A stretch of 64,000 nt of DNA from Burkholderia cepacia GG4. Its GTDB lineage: Bacteria; Pseudomonadota; Gammaproteobacteria; Burkholderiales; Burkholderiaceae. Below are positions 45,432 to 54,071 of this stretch, piece by piece. The stretch lies in the NCBI RefSeq assembly GCF_000292915.1, contig NC_018513.1:310001-374000 (forward strand), given 5' to 3'. Made by a program: the position numbers and the translations under genes. The notes beneath the pieces are model-generated. The model was given only the letters and a program-made list of their open reading frames with translations, did not search any database and was not told the origin of the DNA. Position 1 is the first letter of the stretch, and the number at the start of each line of letters is the position of its first letter.

Positions 45432-47835
45432 AGTGCGCCGCGCGGCCAGCGGGAAGAGCCTCCTCATTCGCGTGATCGTGTCGACCGTCGCGCTCACTGC
45501 GCTGCTGCTGCTCGTGCTGCTTGCGGCCGCGAGCGCGAACACGGAATTCTTCGACCGCTACTACTCGTGGCTGTACGCGATGAACATCATCGTCGCGCTC
45601 GTGTTCCTGCTGGTGGTGCTCGGGCTGATCGGGATGATCGTCGTGCGCCTGAGGAAGGGCAAGTTCGGCACGCGGCTGCTCGCGAAGCTCGCGGTGTTCT
45701 TCGCGCTCGTCGGCGTGGTGCCGGGCGGGATCATCTACATCGTGTCGTACCAGTTCGTGTCGCGCAGCATCGAATCGTGGTTCGACGTGAACGTCGAGAC
45801 TGCGCTGACGGCCGGCCTGAACCTCGGCCGCGGGATGCTCGATGCGTCGCTGTCCGACCTGCAGACGAAGGCGCGGCTGATGTCCGACCAGCTCGCGAGC
45901 GTCGACGCGAACACGAACGGCACGACGCTCACGCTGCTGCGCCTGCGCGACCAGTTCGGCGTGCAGGACGCGACGATCGTCGAGCCGAGCCGTGGCGCCT
46001 CGGGTGCGGCGCCCGACCTGCACATCGTTGCGCAGGCGTCGGGCAATTTCGCCGCGCTGATTCCGGATGACCTGCCGACTCCGCTGATGCTGAGCCAGGC
46101 GCGCGAGCATGGCGCGTATGCGGCGATCGAGGGCGAAGTCGACGGCGACCCGCGTGCGCACGGCGCGAAGGGCGCGTTGCGGCTGCGCGTCGTGCGGCCG
46201 ATTCCCGATGCGACGACGTCGCTGCTGCAGCCGGCGGAGCGGTTCCTGCAACTCACCCAGCCGGTGCCGCCCACGCTCGCGCACAACGCGGACGCCGTGC
46301 AGCGCGCGTATCGCGAGTACCAGGAAAAATCGCTCGGCCGCACCGGGCTGCGCAAGATGTACATCGGCACGCTGACGCTCGCGCTATTCCTCGCGACCTT
46401 CATCGCGATGATGCTCGCGCTCGCGCTCGGCCAGCAGCTCGCGCGGCCGCTGTTCCTGCTCGCGCAGGGCACGAAGGAAATCACGGAAGGCGACTACACG
46501 CCGAAGCGCGAGATCAAGTCGCGCGACGAGCTCGGCTTCCTCACGCAGTCGTTCAACGCGATGACGCGCCAGCTGTCCGAGGCGCGGCTCGCGGTCGAGA
46601 AGAACCGGGTCGCGCTCGAGCATTCGAAGACGTATCTCGAGAGCATCCTCGCGAACCTGACGGCCGGCGTGTTCGTGCTCGATCGCCAGTTCCGGCTGAC
46701 GACGGCCAACCGCGGCGCGGAGCGGATCTTCCGGCAGCCGTTCAACTCGCTGATCGGCACGGCGCTCGACCGGATCGACGTCGTTGCGGAATTCGGCGCG
46801 ATGGTACGCAAGGCGTTCGCCGATCGCGAAGCGGCATCCGACGGTGGCAGCGGCGATCGCGGCCATTGGCAGCAGCAGTTCGCGGTTGAAGTGCCGGGCG
46901 AAGCCGATCCGCTGACCTTGCTCGTGCGCGGCACGCGCCTCGTGTCGACGGTCGAGGGGCAGGCCGACGATCCGCAGACGTCCGGTTACGTCGTCGTGTT
47001 CGATGACATCTCCGACGTGATTTCCGCGCAGCGTTCGGTCGCGTGGGGCGAGGTCGCGCGGCGGCTCGCGCACGAGATCAAGAACCCGCTGACGCCGATC
47101 CAGCTGTCGGCCGAGCGGCTGCAGATGAAGCTGTCCGACAAGCTCGCGCCGCCCGATGCGGACGTGCTCAAGCGCGGCGCGACGATGATCGTCAACCAGG
47201 TGGCCGCGATGAAGCGGATGGTCGACGACTTCCGCGAATACGCGCGCACGCCGCCGGCCGTGCTGTCGAACCTGCAGTTGAACGAACTCGCGAGCGAGGT
47301 GCTCGGGCTGTATGGTGTCGGCGAAGGCAAGAGTGCGATCGTCGCCGAACTGGCGCCGTCGCTGCCGGTGATTCGCGGCGACGCGACGCAACTGCGCCAG
47401 GTGATTCACAACCTGCTGCAGAACGCACAGGATTCGGTCGCGGAAGTCGCGCATCCGCGTGTGTTGATCGAAACCAAGACAGTAGAATATGGCGATCCCG
47501 ACGCAGAGGGCAAAACGCGCGTCGCGGTACGTCTTACCGTGTCCGACAACGGGCCCGGTTTTCCGGCACGCATCCTGACCCGTGCGTTCGAGCCTTACGT
47601 GACGACGAAGGCGAAGGGCACGGGGCTCGGATTGGCCACGGTCAAGAAAATCGTCGATGAGCACGGCGCGCGGATCGATCTGCGCAATCGCATGCACGGC
47701 GAGACCGTCGAGGGTGCGCAGGTGTCGATCCTGTTCCTGCAGATGGCGAGCGATACGCCAGGCGCCGAACCCGGCGCGCAGGGCGGGGCGGCCCCCGCCA
47801 AGACAAAAGCAAGTGTGCAGACAAAGGCAGCGTAA
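45421..47835 (+). CDS. ntrY: NtrY-like membrane sensor histidine kinase
   Basis: The 804-residue kinase has N-terminal membrane segments (~16-40, ~50-75, ~90-115), a periplasmic or large sensory region to ~315, a further membrane segment (~318-340) and a HAMP domain (~345-395). A PAS domain follows (~410-530), then HisKA with phospho-acceptor His551 in LAHEIKNPLTPIQLSAER and an HATPase domain ending ~780. The GTG start overlaps the DUF4390 gene. It phosphorylates NtrX, whose ATG follows its stop immediately; the system is tied to nitrogen, redox and envelope control in relatives. Confidence 0.93.
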   Translation: MLNKVRRAASGKSLLIRVIVSTVALTALLLLVLLAAASANTEFFDRYYSWLYAMNIIVALVFLLVVLGLIGMIVVRLRKGKFGTRLLAKLAVFFALVGVVPGGIIYIVSYQFVSRSIESWFDVNVETALTAGLNLGRGMLDASLSDLQTKARLMSDQLASVDANTNGTTLTLLRLRDQFGVQDATIVEPSRGASGAAPDLHIVAQASGNFAALIPDDLPTPLMLSQAREHGAYAAIEGEVDGDPRAHGAKGALRLRVVRPIPDATTSLLQPAERFLQLTQPVPPTLAHNADAVQRAYREYQEKSLGRTGLRKMYIGTLTLALFLATFIAMMLALALGQQLARPLFLLAQGTKEITEGDYTPKREIKSRDELGFLTQSFNAMTRQLSEARLAVEKNRVALEHSKTYLESILANLTAGVFVLDRQFRLTTANRGAERIFRQPFNSLIGTALDRIDVVAEFGAMVRKAFADREAASDGGSGDRGHWQQQFAVEVPGEADPLTLLVRGTRLVSTVEGQADDPQTSGYVVVFDDISDVISAQRSVAWGEVARRLAHEIKNPLTPIQLSAERLQMKLSDKLAPPDADVLKRGATMIVNQVAAMKRMVDDFREYARTPPAVLSNLQLNELASEVLGLYGVGEGKSAIVAELAPSLPVIRGDATQLRQVIHNLLQNAQDSVAEVAHPRVLIETKTVEYGDPDAEGKTRVAVRLTVSDNGPGFPARILTRAFEPYVTTKAKGTGLGLATVKKIVDEHGARIDLRNRMHGETVEGAQVSILFLQMASDTPGAEPGAQGGAAPAKTKASVQTKAA

Positions 47836-48537
47836 ATGGCAACCATCCTGGTGGTAGATGATGAAATGGGCATCCGGGAATTGCTCTCGGAGATCCTCAG
47901 CGATGAAGGACATGTCGTCGAGGCGGCGGAGAACGCGCAGGCCGCGCGGGAATACCGCCTGAATCAGGCGCCCGATCTCGTGCTGCTCGATATCTGGATG
48001 CCCGATACCGACGGCGTCACGCTGCTCAAGGAGTGGGCGGCGCAGGGCCTGTTGACGATGCCCGTGATCATGATGTCCGGGCACGCGACGATCGACACGG
48101 CCGTCGAGGCGACGAAGATCGGCGCACTCGATTTCCTCGAGAAGCCGATCGCACTGCAGAAGCTGCTGAAGTCCGTCGAGCACGGTCTCGCACGCGGCGC
48201 AGCACCGGTGTCCGTCAACGCGGCGGCGAAGGCCGGTGCGGGTCAGGCATCGGGCCAGTCGGCGGTCGCGTCCGCGGCGGCGCTGCCGACGCTCGGCGAC
48301 GACATGGCCGCGGCGCTCGGCCTCGCGGGCCAGACGGCCGCGATCCCGTTCGACATCCCGTTGCGCGAAGCGCGCGATGCGTTCGAGCGCGCGTACTTCG
48401 AATATCACCTCGCGCGCGAGAACGGCAGCATGACGCGCGTCGCGGAGAAGACGGGCCTCGAGCGCACGCACCTGTATCGCAAGCTCAAGCAACTCGGTGT
48501 CGAGCTCGGCAAGAAGCCGTCCGAAGGCGCCGTATAA
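47836..48537 (+). CDS. ntrX: NtrX-like response regulator lacking the AAA+ domain
   Basis: The 233-residue protein has a receiver domain (VVDDE at 7-10, phospho-acceptor Asp52 in VLLDIWMPD, Lys ~103) and a C-terminal Fis-type HTH (RVAEKTGLERTHLYRKLKQLG, ~200-220), joined by an Ala/Gly-rich linker at ~120-165. The sigma-54-activating AAA+ domain of canonical NtrX (~450 aa) is absent, so it should act as a plain DNA-binding regulator. The frame is intact with no sign of decay, which suggests a lineage-specific short form and not a truncation. Confidence 0.93.
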   Translation: MATILVVDDEMGIRELLSEILSDEGHVVEAAENAQAAREYRLNQAPDLVLLDIWMPDTDGVTLLKEWAAQGLLTMPVIMMSGHATIDTAVEATKIGALDFLEKPIALQKLLKSVEHGLARGAAPVSVNAAAKAGAGQASGQSAVASAAALPTLGDDMAAALGLAGQTAAIPFDIPLREARDAFERAYFEYHLARENGSMTRVAEKTGLERTHLYRKLKQLGVELGKKPSEGAV

Positions 48538-48556
48538 AAATATTTTGCGAAAGCAC

Positions 48557-48585
48557 TTGCTCAGGTACGAATAGCTCGATATACT
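48557..48585 (+). promoter_or_regulatory. promoter of tRNA-Phe
   Basis: TTGCTC (48557-48562), 17-bp spacer, TATACT (48580-48585), about 13 nt before the tRNA. Confidence 0.65.
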
Positions 48586-48598
48586 TTCATTCTTCGTT

Positions 48599-48674
48599 GG
48601 CCCGGTAGCTCAGTTGGTAGAGCAGCGGATTGAAAATCCGCGTGTCGATGGTTCGATTCCGTCCCAGGCCACCA
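48599..48674 (+). tRNA. tRNA-Phe (GAA)
   Basis: The 76-nt gene has a D arm (TAGCTCAGTTGGTAGAGCA), anticodon arm GCGGA-TTGAAAA-TCCGC (anticodon GAA), T arm GATGG-TTCGATT-CCGTC and an encoded CCA. The acceptor stem GGCCCGG / CCAGGCC has one C-A mismatch at the fifth pair. Confidence 0.95.
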
Positions 48675-48680
48675 GCATTT

Positions 48681-48715
48681 AAAACCCCAAGAATCGGAAG
48701 GTTCTTGGGGTTTTT
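48681..48715 (+). terminator. intrinsic terminator of tRNA-Phe
   Basis: A perfect 13-bp stem (48681-48693 with 48702-48714, 8-nt loop) ends in TTTTT. Confidence 0.88.
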
Positions 48716-49031
48716 CGTTTGTGGTGGGTATTGCGTTGCGCGTCATCGGCGGCGTGCCACGGCAGCATTTGGTGGGGCGTGATAAAATCCGTGCCCGCTC
48801 AATGACTTAGCGCATCGTTTCAGGCGCACAGCAAGGCTGTCCGCAGGCGCCGCCGTGATGCGCGGCAACGATGCTGCGCGATGGGCGGTATAAGCGCCCC
48901 GCCGCGTTCGCGGCCGACCACGCTGCCTATACTGGTCGAGCCGGCGCAGGCCGGCACGCGTCGGGCCGCCCGGCGGCAGCCGGCCCCGGGGCGCAGCGCG
49001 ACGCGAGCCTACACATTCACGGAGTATCACG
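48716..49031 (+). promoter_or_regulatory. queC leader region with possible RNA structure
   Basis: These 316 bases hold no gene. A nested fold is possible: outer GCATCGTT (48812-48819) with AACGATGC (48867-48874), and inside it GGCGC (48823-48827) with GCGCC (48847-48851) and ACAGC (48828-48832) with GCTGT (48836-48840). A GATAAAATC -10-like element lies at 48781 and a TATACT at 48928-48933. No preQ1 riboswitch consensus was recognised. Confidence 0.4.
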
Positions 49032-49766
49032 GTGATTCGGACAGACGCTAAAGACGGCGCGCTCGTGTTGTTTTCCGGTGGGCAGGACTCGGCCACGTGC
49101 GTGGCCTGGGCCCTCGAACGCTACCAGACGGTCGAGACGCTCGGCTTCGATTACGGCCAGCGCCACCGCGTCGAACTCGAATGTCGCGAAGGCGTGCGCG
49201 AAGCACTGAAGCGCGATTTTCCCGCATGGTCGGACCGGCTCGGCGACGATCACATGATCGACCTGTCGGTGCTCGGCGCGATCAGCGATACCGCGATGAC
49301 GCGCACGATCGAGATCGAGACGGCCGCGAACGGCCTGCCGAATACGTTCGTGCCCGGACGCAACCTGATGTTCATGACGATCGCCGCGGCGATCGCCTAT
49401 CGCCGCGGGTTGCGCGTGCTGGTCGGCGGGATGTGCGAGACCGATTTCTCGGGCTACCCCGACTGCCGCGACGACACGATGAAGGCGCTGCAGGTCGCGC
49501 TGAACCTCGGCATGGACACGCGCATCGTGCTCGAGACGCCGCTGATGTGGCTCGACAAGGCGCAGACCTGGCAGCTCGCCGAGCAGCTTGGCGGCGAGGC
49601 GCTCGTCGAACTGATCCGCGTCGAGACGCACACGTGCTACGTGGGCGAGCGCGCGGAACTGCACGACTGGGGCTTCGGCTGCGGCGAATGCCCGGCCTGC
49701 AAGCTGCGCAAGCGCGGCTACGAGGCTTACCTGAAGGGCGAGCGGGTAACCGAAGCGCCGCTGTGA
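49032..49766 (+). CDS. queC: 7-cyano-7-deazaguanine synthase
   Basis: The 244-residue enzyme has the PP-loop [13 protein letters not shown] (~11-23) and a C-terminal zinc site with [13 protein letters not shown]. It converts 7-carboxy-7-deazaguanine to preQ0 with ATP and ammonia, for queuosine tRNA modification. The GTG start at 49032 follows CACGGAGTATCAC. queE and queD follow in the same direction. Confidence 0.96.
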   Translation: MIRTDAKDGALVLFSGGQDSATCVAWALERYQTVETLGFDYGQRHRVELECREGVREALKRDFPAWSDRLGDDHMIDLSVLGAISDTAMTRTIEIETAANGLPNTFVPGRNLMFMTIAAAIAYRRGLRVLVGGMCETDFSGYPDCRDDTMKALQVALNLGMDTRIVLETPLMWLDKAQTWQLAEQLGGEALVELIRVETHTCYVGERAELHDWGFGCGECPACKLRKRGYEAYLKGERVTEAPL

Positions 49767-49841
49767 CGCGGGTGCGCCGGCAGCGCTTGATGAATAACGG
49801 ATTCTGATCGACAACGAGCGGCGCGAGCCGGACGAAGAACG

Positions 49842-50474
49842 ATGACTTACGCGGTCAAGGAAATTTTCTACACGTTGCAGGGCGAGGGCGCGAACGCGGG
49901 CCGTCCGGCCGTGTTCTGCCGGTTCGCCGGCTGCAATCTGTGGTCGGGCCGCGAAGAAGATCGTGCGGAGGCCGTGTGCCGTTTCTGCGATACGGACTTC
50001 GTCGGCACCGACGGTGAGAACGGCGGCAAGTTCAAGGACGCCGAGGCGCTCGTCGCGACGATCGCCGGCCTGTGGCCGGACGGCGAGGCGCACCGCTTCG
50101 TCGTCTGCACCGGCGGCGAGCCGATGCTGCAGCTCGACCAGCCGCTCGTCGACGCGCTGCACGCGGCGGGCTTCGAGATCGCGATCGAGACCAATGGCTC
50201 GCTGCCGGTGCTCGAGACGATCGACTGGATCTGCGTGAGCCCGAAGGCCGACGCGCCGCTCGTCGTCACGAAGGGCAATGAACTGAAGGTCGTGATCCCG
50301 CAGGACAACCAGCGGCTCGCCGACTACGCGAAGCTCGATTTCGAGTATTTTCTCGTGCAGCCGATGGACGGCCCGTCGCGCGATCTCAACACGAAGCTCG
50401 CGATCGACTGGTGCAAGCGGCATCCGCAGTGGCGGCTGTCGATGCAGACCCACAAATATCTGAACATTCCCTGA
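49842..50474 (+). CDS. queE: 7-carboxy-7-deazaguanine synthase (radical SAM)
   Basis: The 210-residue radical-SAM enzyme has the unusual wide QueE cluster motif: Cys in RFAGCNLWSG, then 14 residues later CRFC (Cys-x14-Cys-x2-Cys, residues ~31-49). VCTGGEPMLQLD follows as the SAM-binding GGE motif. It rearranges 6-carboxytetrahydropterin to CDG. It lies between queC and queD. Confidence 0.95.
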   Translation: MTYAVKEIFYTLQGEGANAGRPAVFCRFAGCNLWSGREEDRAEAVCRFCDTDFVGTDGENGGKFKDAEALVATIAGLWPDGEAHRFVVCTGGEPMLQLDQPLVDALHAAGFEIAIETNGSLPVLETIDWICVSPKADAPLVVTKGNELKVVIPQDNQRLADYAKLDFEYFLVQPMDGPSRDLNTKLAIDWCKRHPQWRLSMQTHKYLNIP

Positions 50475-50492
50475 GCCACGGCTTTTGACATC

Positions 50493-50945
50493 GTGCTGAT
50501 TACCCGAAAACTCGAATTCGACGCGGGCCACCGCATTCCCGATCACCGCAGCCAGTGCAGGAACCTGCACGGCCATCGCTATGTGCTCGAAGTCACGCTG
50601 CGCGGCGATCTCGTCGATACCGAGGGGGCGCCCGACCGCGGCATGGTGATGGATTTCGCCGACGTGAAGGCGCTCGCGGTCGAGCACCTCGTCAACAAGT
50701 GGGATCACGCGTTCCTGGTCTATGCGCGTGACGAAGTCGTGCGCTCGTTCCTCGAGCAGATGGCCGACCACAAGACCGTCGTGATCGACCGGATCCCGAC
50801 CGTCGAGAACCTCGCGGCGATCGCGTTCGACATCCTCGCGAACGTGTATGACGCGCACTACGGCGTGAACCTGCGTCTGGAACGCGTGCGCCTGTACGAA
50901 ACGCCGAACTGCTGGGCCGACGTCGAGCGCCAGCCCGGCCGCTGA
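50493..50945 (+). CDS. queD: 6-carboxy-tetrahydropterin synthase
   Basis: The 150-residue protein starts at a GTG (50493) and has the zinc His set in FDAGHRIPDH and NLHGHRYVLEV, the catalytic Cys in SQCRNLHGH, WDHAFLV and ENLAAIAFDIL. It makes 6-carboxytetrahydropterin from dihydroneopterin triphosphate, the substrate of QueE. With queC and queE it completes a preQ0 module. queF is not in the window. Confidence 0.94.
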   Translation: MLITRKLEFDAGHRIPDHRSQCRNLHGHRYVLEVTLRGDLVDTEGAPDRGMVMDFADVKALAVEHLVNKWDHAFLVYARDEVVRSFLEQMADHKTVVIDRIPTVENLAAIAFDILANVYDAHYGVNLRLERVRLYETPNCWADVERQPGR

Positions 50946-51249
50946 TCCTGCCGTTCCGGCAGCCCCGCCAGCCGGCGCGGGCTGCCTGCCACCGCGCCGT
51001 GCGGCCTCGTCCGGCGCTGCCCTGCCTGTTCCCACATTCCGCGTAGCGCCGCGCTATGATCGTTGCGTGGCACCGGAAAACGCATCCGTGCGCCGTCGCA
51101 CGGCCCGCGCTGTCAGATCGGCCGCCCACGGCCGACTGACGTTCCAGGGCCCGGTCCGGCGCCGCCTGGCATGGCGGCCCGCCAGGTTGTGCCCGCTTCG
51201 CCTGTTGCTTGTCCCGTTCGATTGCCGTTCCGTCCAGGAGGCCGTATCG
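50946..51249. other. intergenic region with no recognisable feature
   Basis: About 300 GC-rich bases between queD and the aldolase gene. The aldolase frame stays open upstream of its ATG, but that stretch lacks coding character. GGCGCTATGATCG near 51050-51064 resembles a -10 region; nothing firmer was seen. Confidence 0.3.
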
Positions 51250-52035
51250 ATGAGCACGCTCACCAATTCCCTCAAACAACGCCTGCACGACGGCGACGAG
51301 CCGCTGTACGGCCTGTGGCTGTCGCTTGGCTGCGATTCGGCCGCGGAAGCGCTCGCGCACGCCGGCTACGACTGGCTCTGCATTGACATGGAGCACGCGC
51401 CGAACGACAGCCGCGACGTCGCGTCGCAACTGCGCGCGCTGGCTGCCGCGCACCTGCCGAGCGAGCCCGTCGTGCGCGTGCCTGGGCGCGAACCGTGGCT
51501 CGTGAAGCGCGCACTCGACGCAGGCGCGCGCACGCTGATGTTCCCGTGCATCGAGACGCCCGACGAGGCCGCCCACGCGGTGCGGCTCACGCGCTTCCCG
51601 TCGCCGGATTCCCCCGACGGGCTGCGCGGCGTCGCCGGCATGGTGCGCGCGGCGGCGTTCGGCATGCGCCGCGACTACCTGCAGACGGCGAACGCGCAGG
51701 TGGCGGTGATCGTGCAGATCGAATCGGCGCGCGGCATCGACGAGGTCGAGCGGATCGCCGCGACGCCGGGTGTCGACTGCCTGTTCATCGGCCCGGCCGA
51801 TCTTGCGGCGAGCCTTGGGCATCTCGGCGACAGCCGCCACCCGGACGTCGAAACCGCGATGGCGCGGGTGCTCGCGGCCGGCAAGCAGGCCGGCGTCGCG
51901 GTCGGCATTTTCGCGAGCGATACGGCAACTGCACGCCAGTATCGCGAGGCCGGCTACCGGATGATCACGCTGTCGGCGGACGTGAGCTGGCTGCTGCGCG
52001 CGACGCGGCAGGCGCTGCAGGAGGTACGGTCATGA
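51250..52035 (+). CDS. HpcH/HpaI family aldolase
   Basis: The 261-residue class II aldolase matches HpaI/GarL: GLWLSLGCDSAAEALAHAGYDWLCIDMEHAPND (read in pieces, ~20-52), QIESARGIDEVERIAATPGVD (~157) with a metal-binding Glu, and CLFIGPADLAASLG (~179). It cleaves 4-hydroxy-2-oxoacids to pyruvate plus an aldehyde; the physiological substrate is not evident because no aromatic catabolic genes adjoin. AGGAGGCCGTATCG precedes ATG 51250. Its stop overlaps the Sel1-gene ATG. Confidence 0.88.
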   Translation: MSTLTNSLKQRLHDGDEPLYGLWLSLGCDSAAEALAHAGYDWLCIDMEHAPNDSRDVASQLRALAAAHLPSEPVVRVPGREPWLVKRALDAGARTLMFPCIETPDEAAHAVRLTRFPSPDSPDGLRGVAGMVRAAAFGMRRDYLQTANAQVAVIVQIESARGIDEVERIAATPGVDCLFIGPADLAASLGHLGDSRHPDVETAMARVLAAGKQAGVAVGIFASDTATARQYREAGYRMITLSADVSWLLRATRQALQEVRS

Positions 52036-52808
52036 ACGGAGGTGACGGCGCGGGCTGCCCGCGCGCGTGGGGTGCGACCGGTGCGCGCGGGCGGATCGCC
52101 GCGCTGCTCGGGCTGTGGGCCGTGTGCGTCGCCGCGGGCGCGCAGGGTGCGGCGCCCGCGAAACCCGATCCCGCGCACGAGACGCAATCGGCGGTCGCCG
52201 ACTACAACGCCGGCGACTATCGCGCGGCGCTGGTGCAGTTCCACGACGCGGCCGAGCGCGGCGACCGGCTCGCGCAGTTCAATTACGCGATGATGCTGCT
52301 CACCGGCGTCGGCGTGACCGCGAACGTCGACGAAGGGCTGCGCTGGCTGAAACGGGCGGCCGACGCGAACATGTCGCATGCGCAGTACGTGTACGGGCGG
52401 ATGTTCGACGACGGCGAGTTCGTCGCGCGCAATCCGGCCGAAGCGCACCGGTGGTTCCTGCGGGCAGCGAAGCAGGGGCACGTGCAGGCCCAGCTGTCGC
52501 TCGCGAACCAGTTCCTCGACGGGCGCGGTACGCCGCGCGACAACCGGCAGGCGTTCGCGTGGTACAAGCAGGCGGCCGACGCGGGCGAGCCGACCGCGCA
52601 GTACGTGACCGCGTCGTTCTACGAGCGCGGCGGCGACGGCGTCACGCAGAACCTGAACATCGCGCGCGCGTATTACGCGGCGGCGGCCGCGCAGGGCGAC
52701 GAGACGGCCGAACTGAAATTCAAGGAGCTGAGCGCGCGGCTGAAGGCGCAGGAGCCTGCCCCGGGGGGCGGTGAGGATCATGGGGGCCCGCGCCCGCCGC
52801 AGCAGTGA
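52032..52808 (+). CDS. exported Sel1-repeat protein
   Basis: The 258-residue product has a signal peptide (RIAALLGLWAVCVAAGAQGA, cleavage near residue 40) and about five Sel1-like repeats of ~36 residues with AQ(F/Y/L)xxAxM-type helices (RLAQFNYAMMLLTGVGV, SHAQYVYGRMFDDGEFV, VQAQLSLANQFLDGRGT, PTAQYVTASFYERGGDG). Such solenoids mediate protein contacts in the periplasm. ATGA overlap with the aldolase gene suggests coupling, but a functional link is not obvious. Confidence 0.86.
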   Translation: MNGGDGAGCPRAWGATGARGRIAALLGLWAVCVAAGAQGAAPAKPDPAHETQSAVADYNAGDYRAALVQFHDAAERGDRLAQFNYAMMLLTGVGVTANVDEGLRWLKRAADANMSHAQYVYGRMFDDGEFVARNPAEAHRWFLRAAKQGHVQAQLSLANQFLDGRGTPRDNRQAFAWYKQAADAGEPTAQYVTASFYERGGDGVTQNLNIARAYYAAAAAQGDETAELKFKELSARLKAQEPAPGGGEDHGGPRPPQQ

Positions 52809-52844
52809 TCGGCCCGCGCCCGCCGCGTTCGGCTTCCACCATGA

Positions 52845-52869
52845 AAAACGGCGCCCGTGGCGCCGTTTT
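52845..52869. terminator. bidirectional terminator between Sel1 gene and rodA
   Basis: A perfect 11-bp stem (52845-52855 with 52859-52869, 3-nt loop) is flanked by A-rich and T-rich bases and separates two convergent genes. Confidence 0.75.
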
Positions 52870-52911
52870 CCGTTGCAGCGACTGCTGGCGGCTGCGAGCC
52901 GTGCCGCGTCG

Positions 52912-54060
52912 TCAGCTCTTCATCAGCCGCCGCTGTCGCCCGACGCTCATGATCATCCCGATCGCGACACCGAGCGTCGCGAGCGCGGTGCCGCCGTAGC
53001 TCATGAACGGCAACGGCACGCCGACGACGGGCAGCACGCCGCTCACCATCCCGATGTTGACGAACGCATAGACGAAGAACGCGAGCGTGAGCGAGCCCGC
53101 GAGCAGCCGGCCGAACAGCGTCGCGCCCTGCGCGGCGATATAGAGCCCGCGCGCGATCAGCGCCATGTACAGCGTCAGCAGCACGAGGCCGCCGGCGAGC
53201 CCCCATTCTTCCGAGAACACCGCGAAGATGAAGTCGGTGTGCTTCTCCGGAATGAATTCGAGGTGGGCCTGCGTGCCCTTCAGGTAGCCCTTGCCGAGCG
53301 CGCCGCCCGAGCCGATCGCGATCACGGCCTGGATCGTGTGGAAGCCTTTGCCGAGCGGGTCGGAGGTCGGGTCGAGCAGCGTGCATACGCGGTGCTTCTG
53401 GTAGTCGTGCATCAGCGGCCACTGCACTTCGGGCTGGCAGATGCGCTCTTCGAACACGGCGATCGAGCCGACCGCGATCACGCCCGCGACGAGCACCGGC
53501 ACGATCAGCTTGAACGACAGTCCGGCGAGGTAGATCACGAAGAAGCCGGCCGCAAACACGAGCAGGCCCGTGCCGAGGTCGGGCTGCTTCGCGATCAGGC
53601 CGACCGGTACCAGCAGGATCGCGAACGCGGCGATGAAGTCGTACCAGCGCAGCCCGCCTTCGCGGCGCTGGTAGTACCACGCGAGCATCAGCGGCGTTGC
53701 GATCTTGAGGATTTCCGACGGCTGGATCACGACGCCGACGTTCAGCCAGCGCTTCGCGCCCTTCTTGGTCATCCCGAACAGCGCGACCGCGACCAGCAGC
53801 GCGACCCCGAACGTATAGAGCGGGACCGCGAAGCGCATCAGCGTCGTCGGCGGGATGTTGGCGATCACCCACATCAGCACGAACGTCAGCAGGATGTTGC
53901 GCAGCTGGTCCTCGACGCGGCCCGGCATGTCGATCGCCGCGCTGTACAGCGTGACGATGCCGACACACATCAGCAGGAACACGATGAGGGCGAGCGGGCG
54001 GTCGAAGCCCGCGAACATCTGCTTGATCTTGTCGAGCCAGGCGCGCTTGTCGAATTGCAT
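52912..54060 (-). CDS. rodA: peptidoglycan polymerase RodA
   Basis: The 382-residue SEDS protein has about ten membrane segments. Family signatures are GAKRWLNVGVVIQPSEILKI, AKQPDLGTGLLVFAAGF, FIPEKHTDFIFAVFSEEWG and the C-terminal GVPLPFMSYGGTALAT. It polymerises lipid II for cylindrical growth with PBP2. ATG 54060 gives MQFDKRAWLDKIKQMF. It is the last gene of the mre-mrdA-rodA cluster, 11 nt after mrdA. Confidence 0.95.
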   Translation of the reverse strand: MQFDKRAWLDKIKQMFAGFDRPLALIVFLLMCVGIVTLYSAAIDMPGRVEDQLRNILLTFVLMWVIANIPPTTLMRFAVPLYTFGVALLVAVALFGMTKKGAKRWLNVGVVIQPSEILKIATPLMLAWYYQRREGGLRWYDFIAAFAILLVPVGLIAKQPDLGTGLLVFAAGFFVIYLAGLSFKLIVPVLVAGVIAVGSIAVFEERICQPEVQWPLMHDYQKHRVCTLLDPTSDPLGKGFHTIQAVIAIGSGGALGKGYLKGTQAHLEFIPEKHTDFIFAVFSEEWGLAGGLVLLTLYMALIARGLYIAAQGATLFGRLLAGSLTLAFFVYAFVNIGMVSGVLPVVGVPLPFMSYGGTALATLGVAIGMIMSVGRQRRLMKS

Positions 54061-54071
54061 GCCTATCTCCG

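Noticed and set aside
48720..49031. preQ1 riboswitch before queC
   Set aside because: No aptamer consensus (C-rich loop plus A-rich tail near the RBS) could be found.
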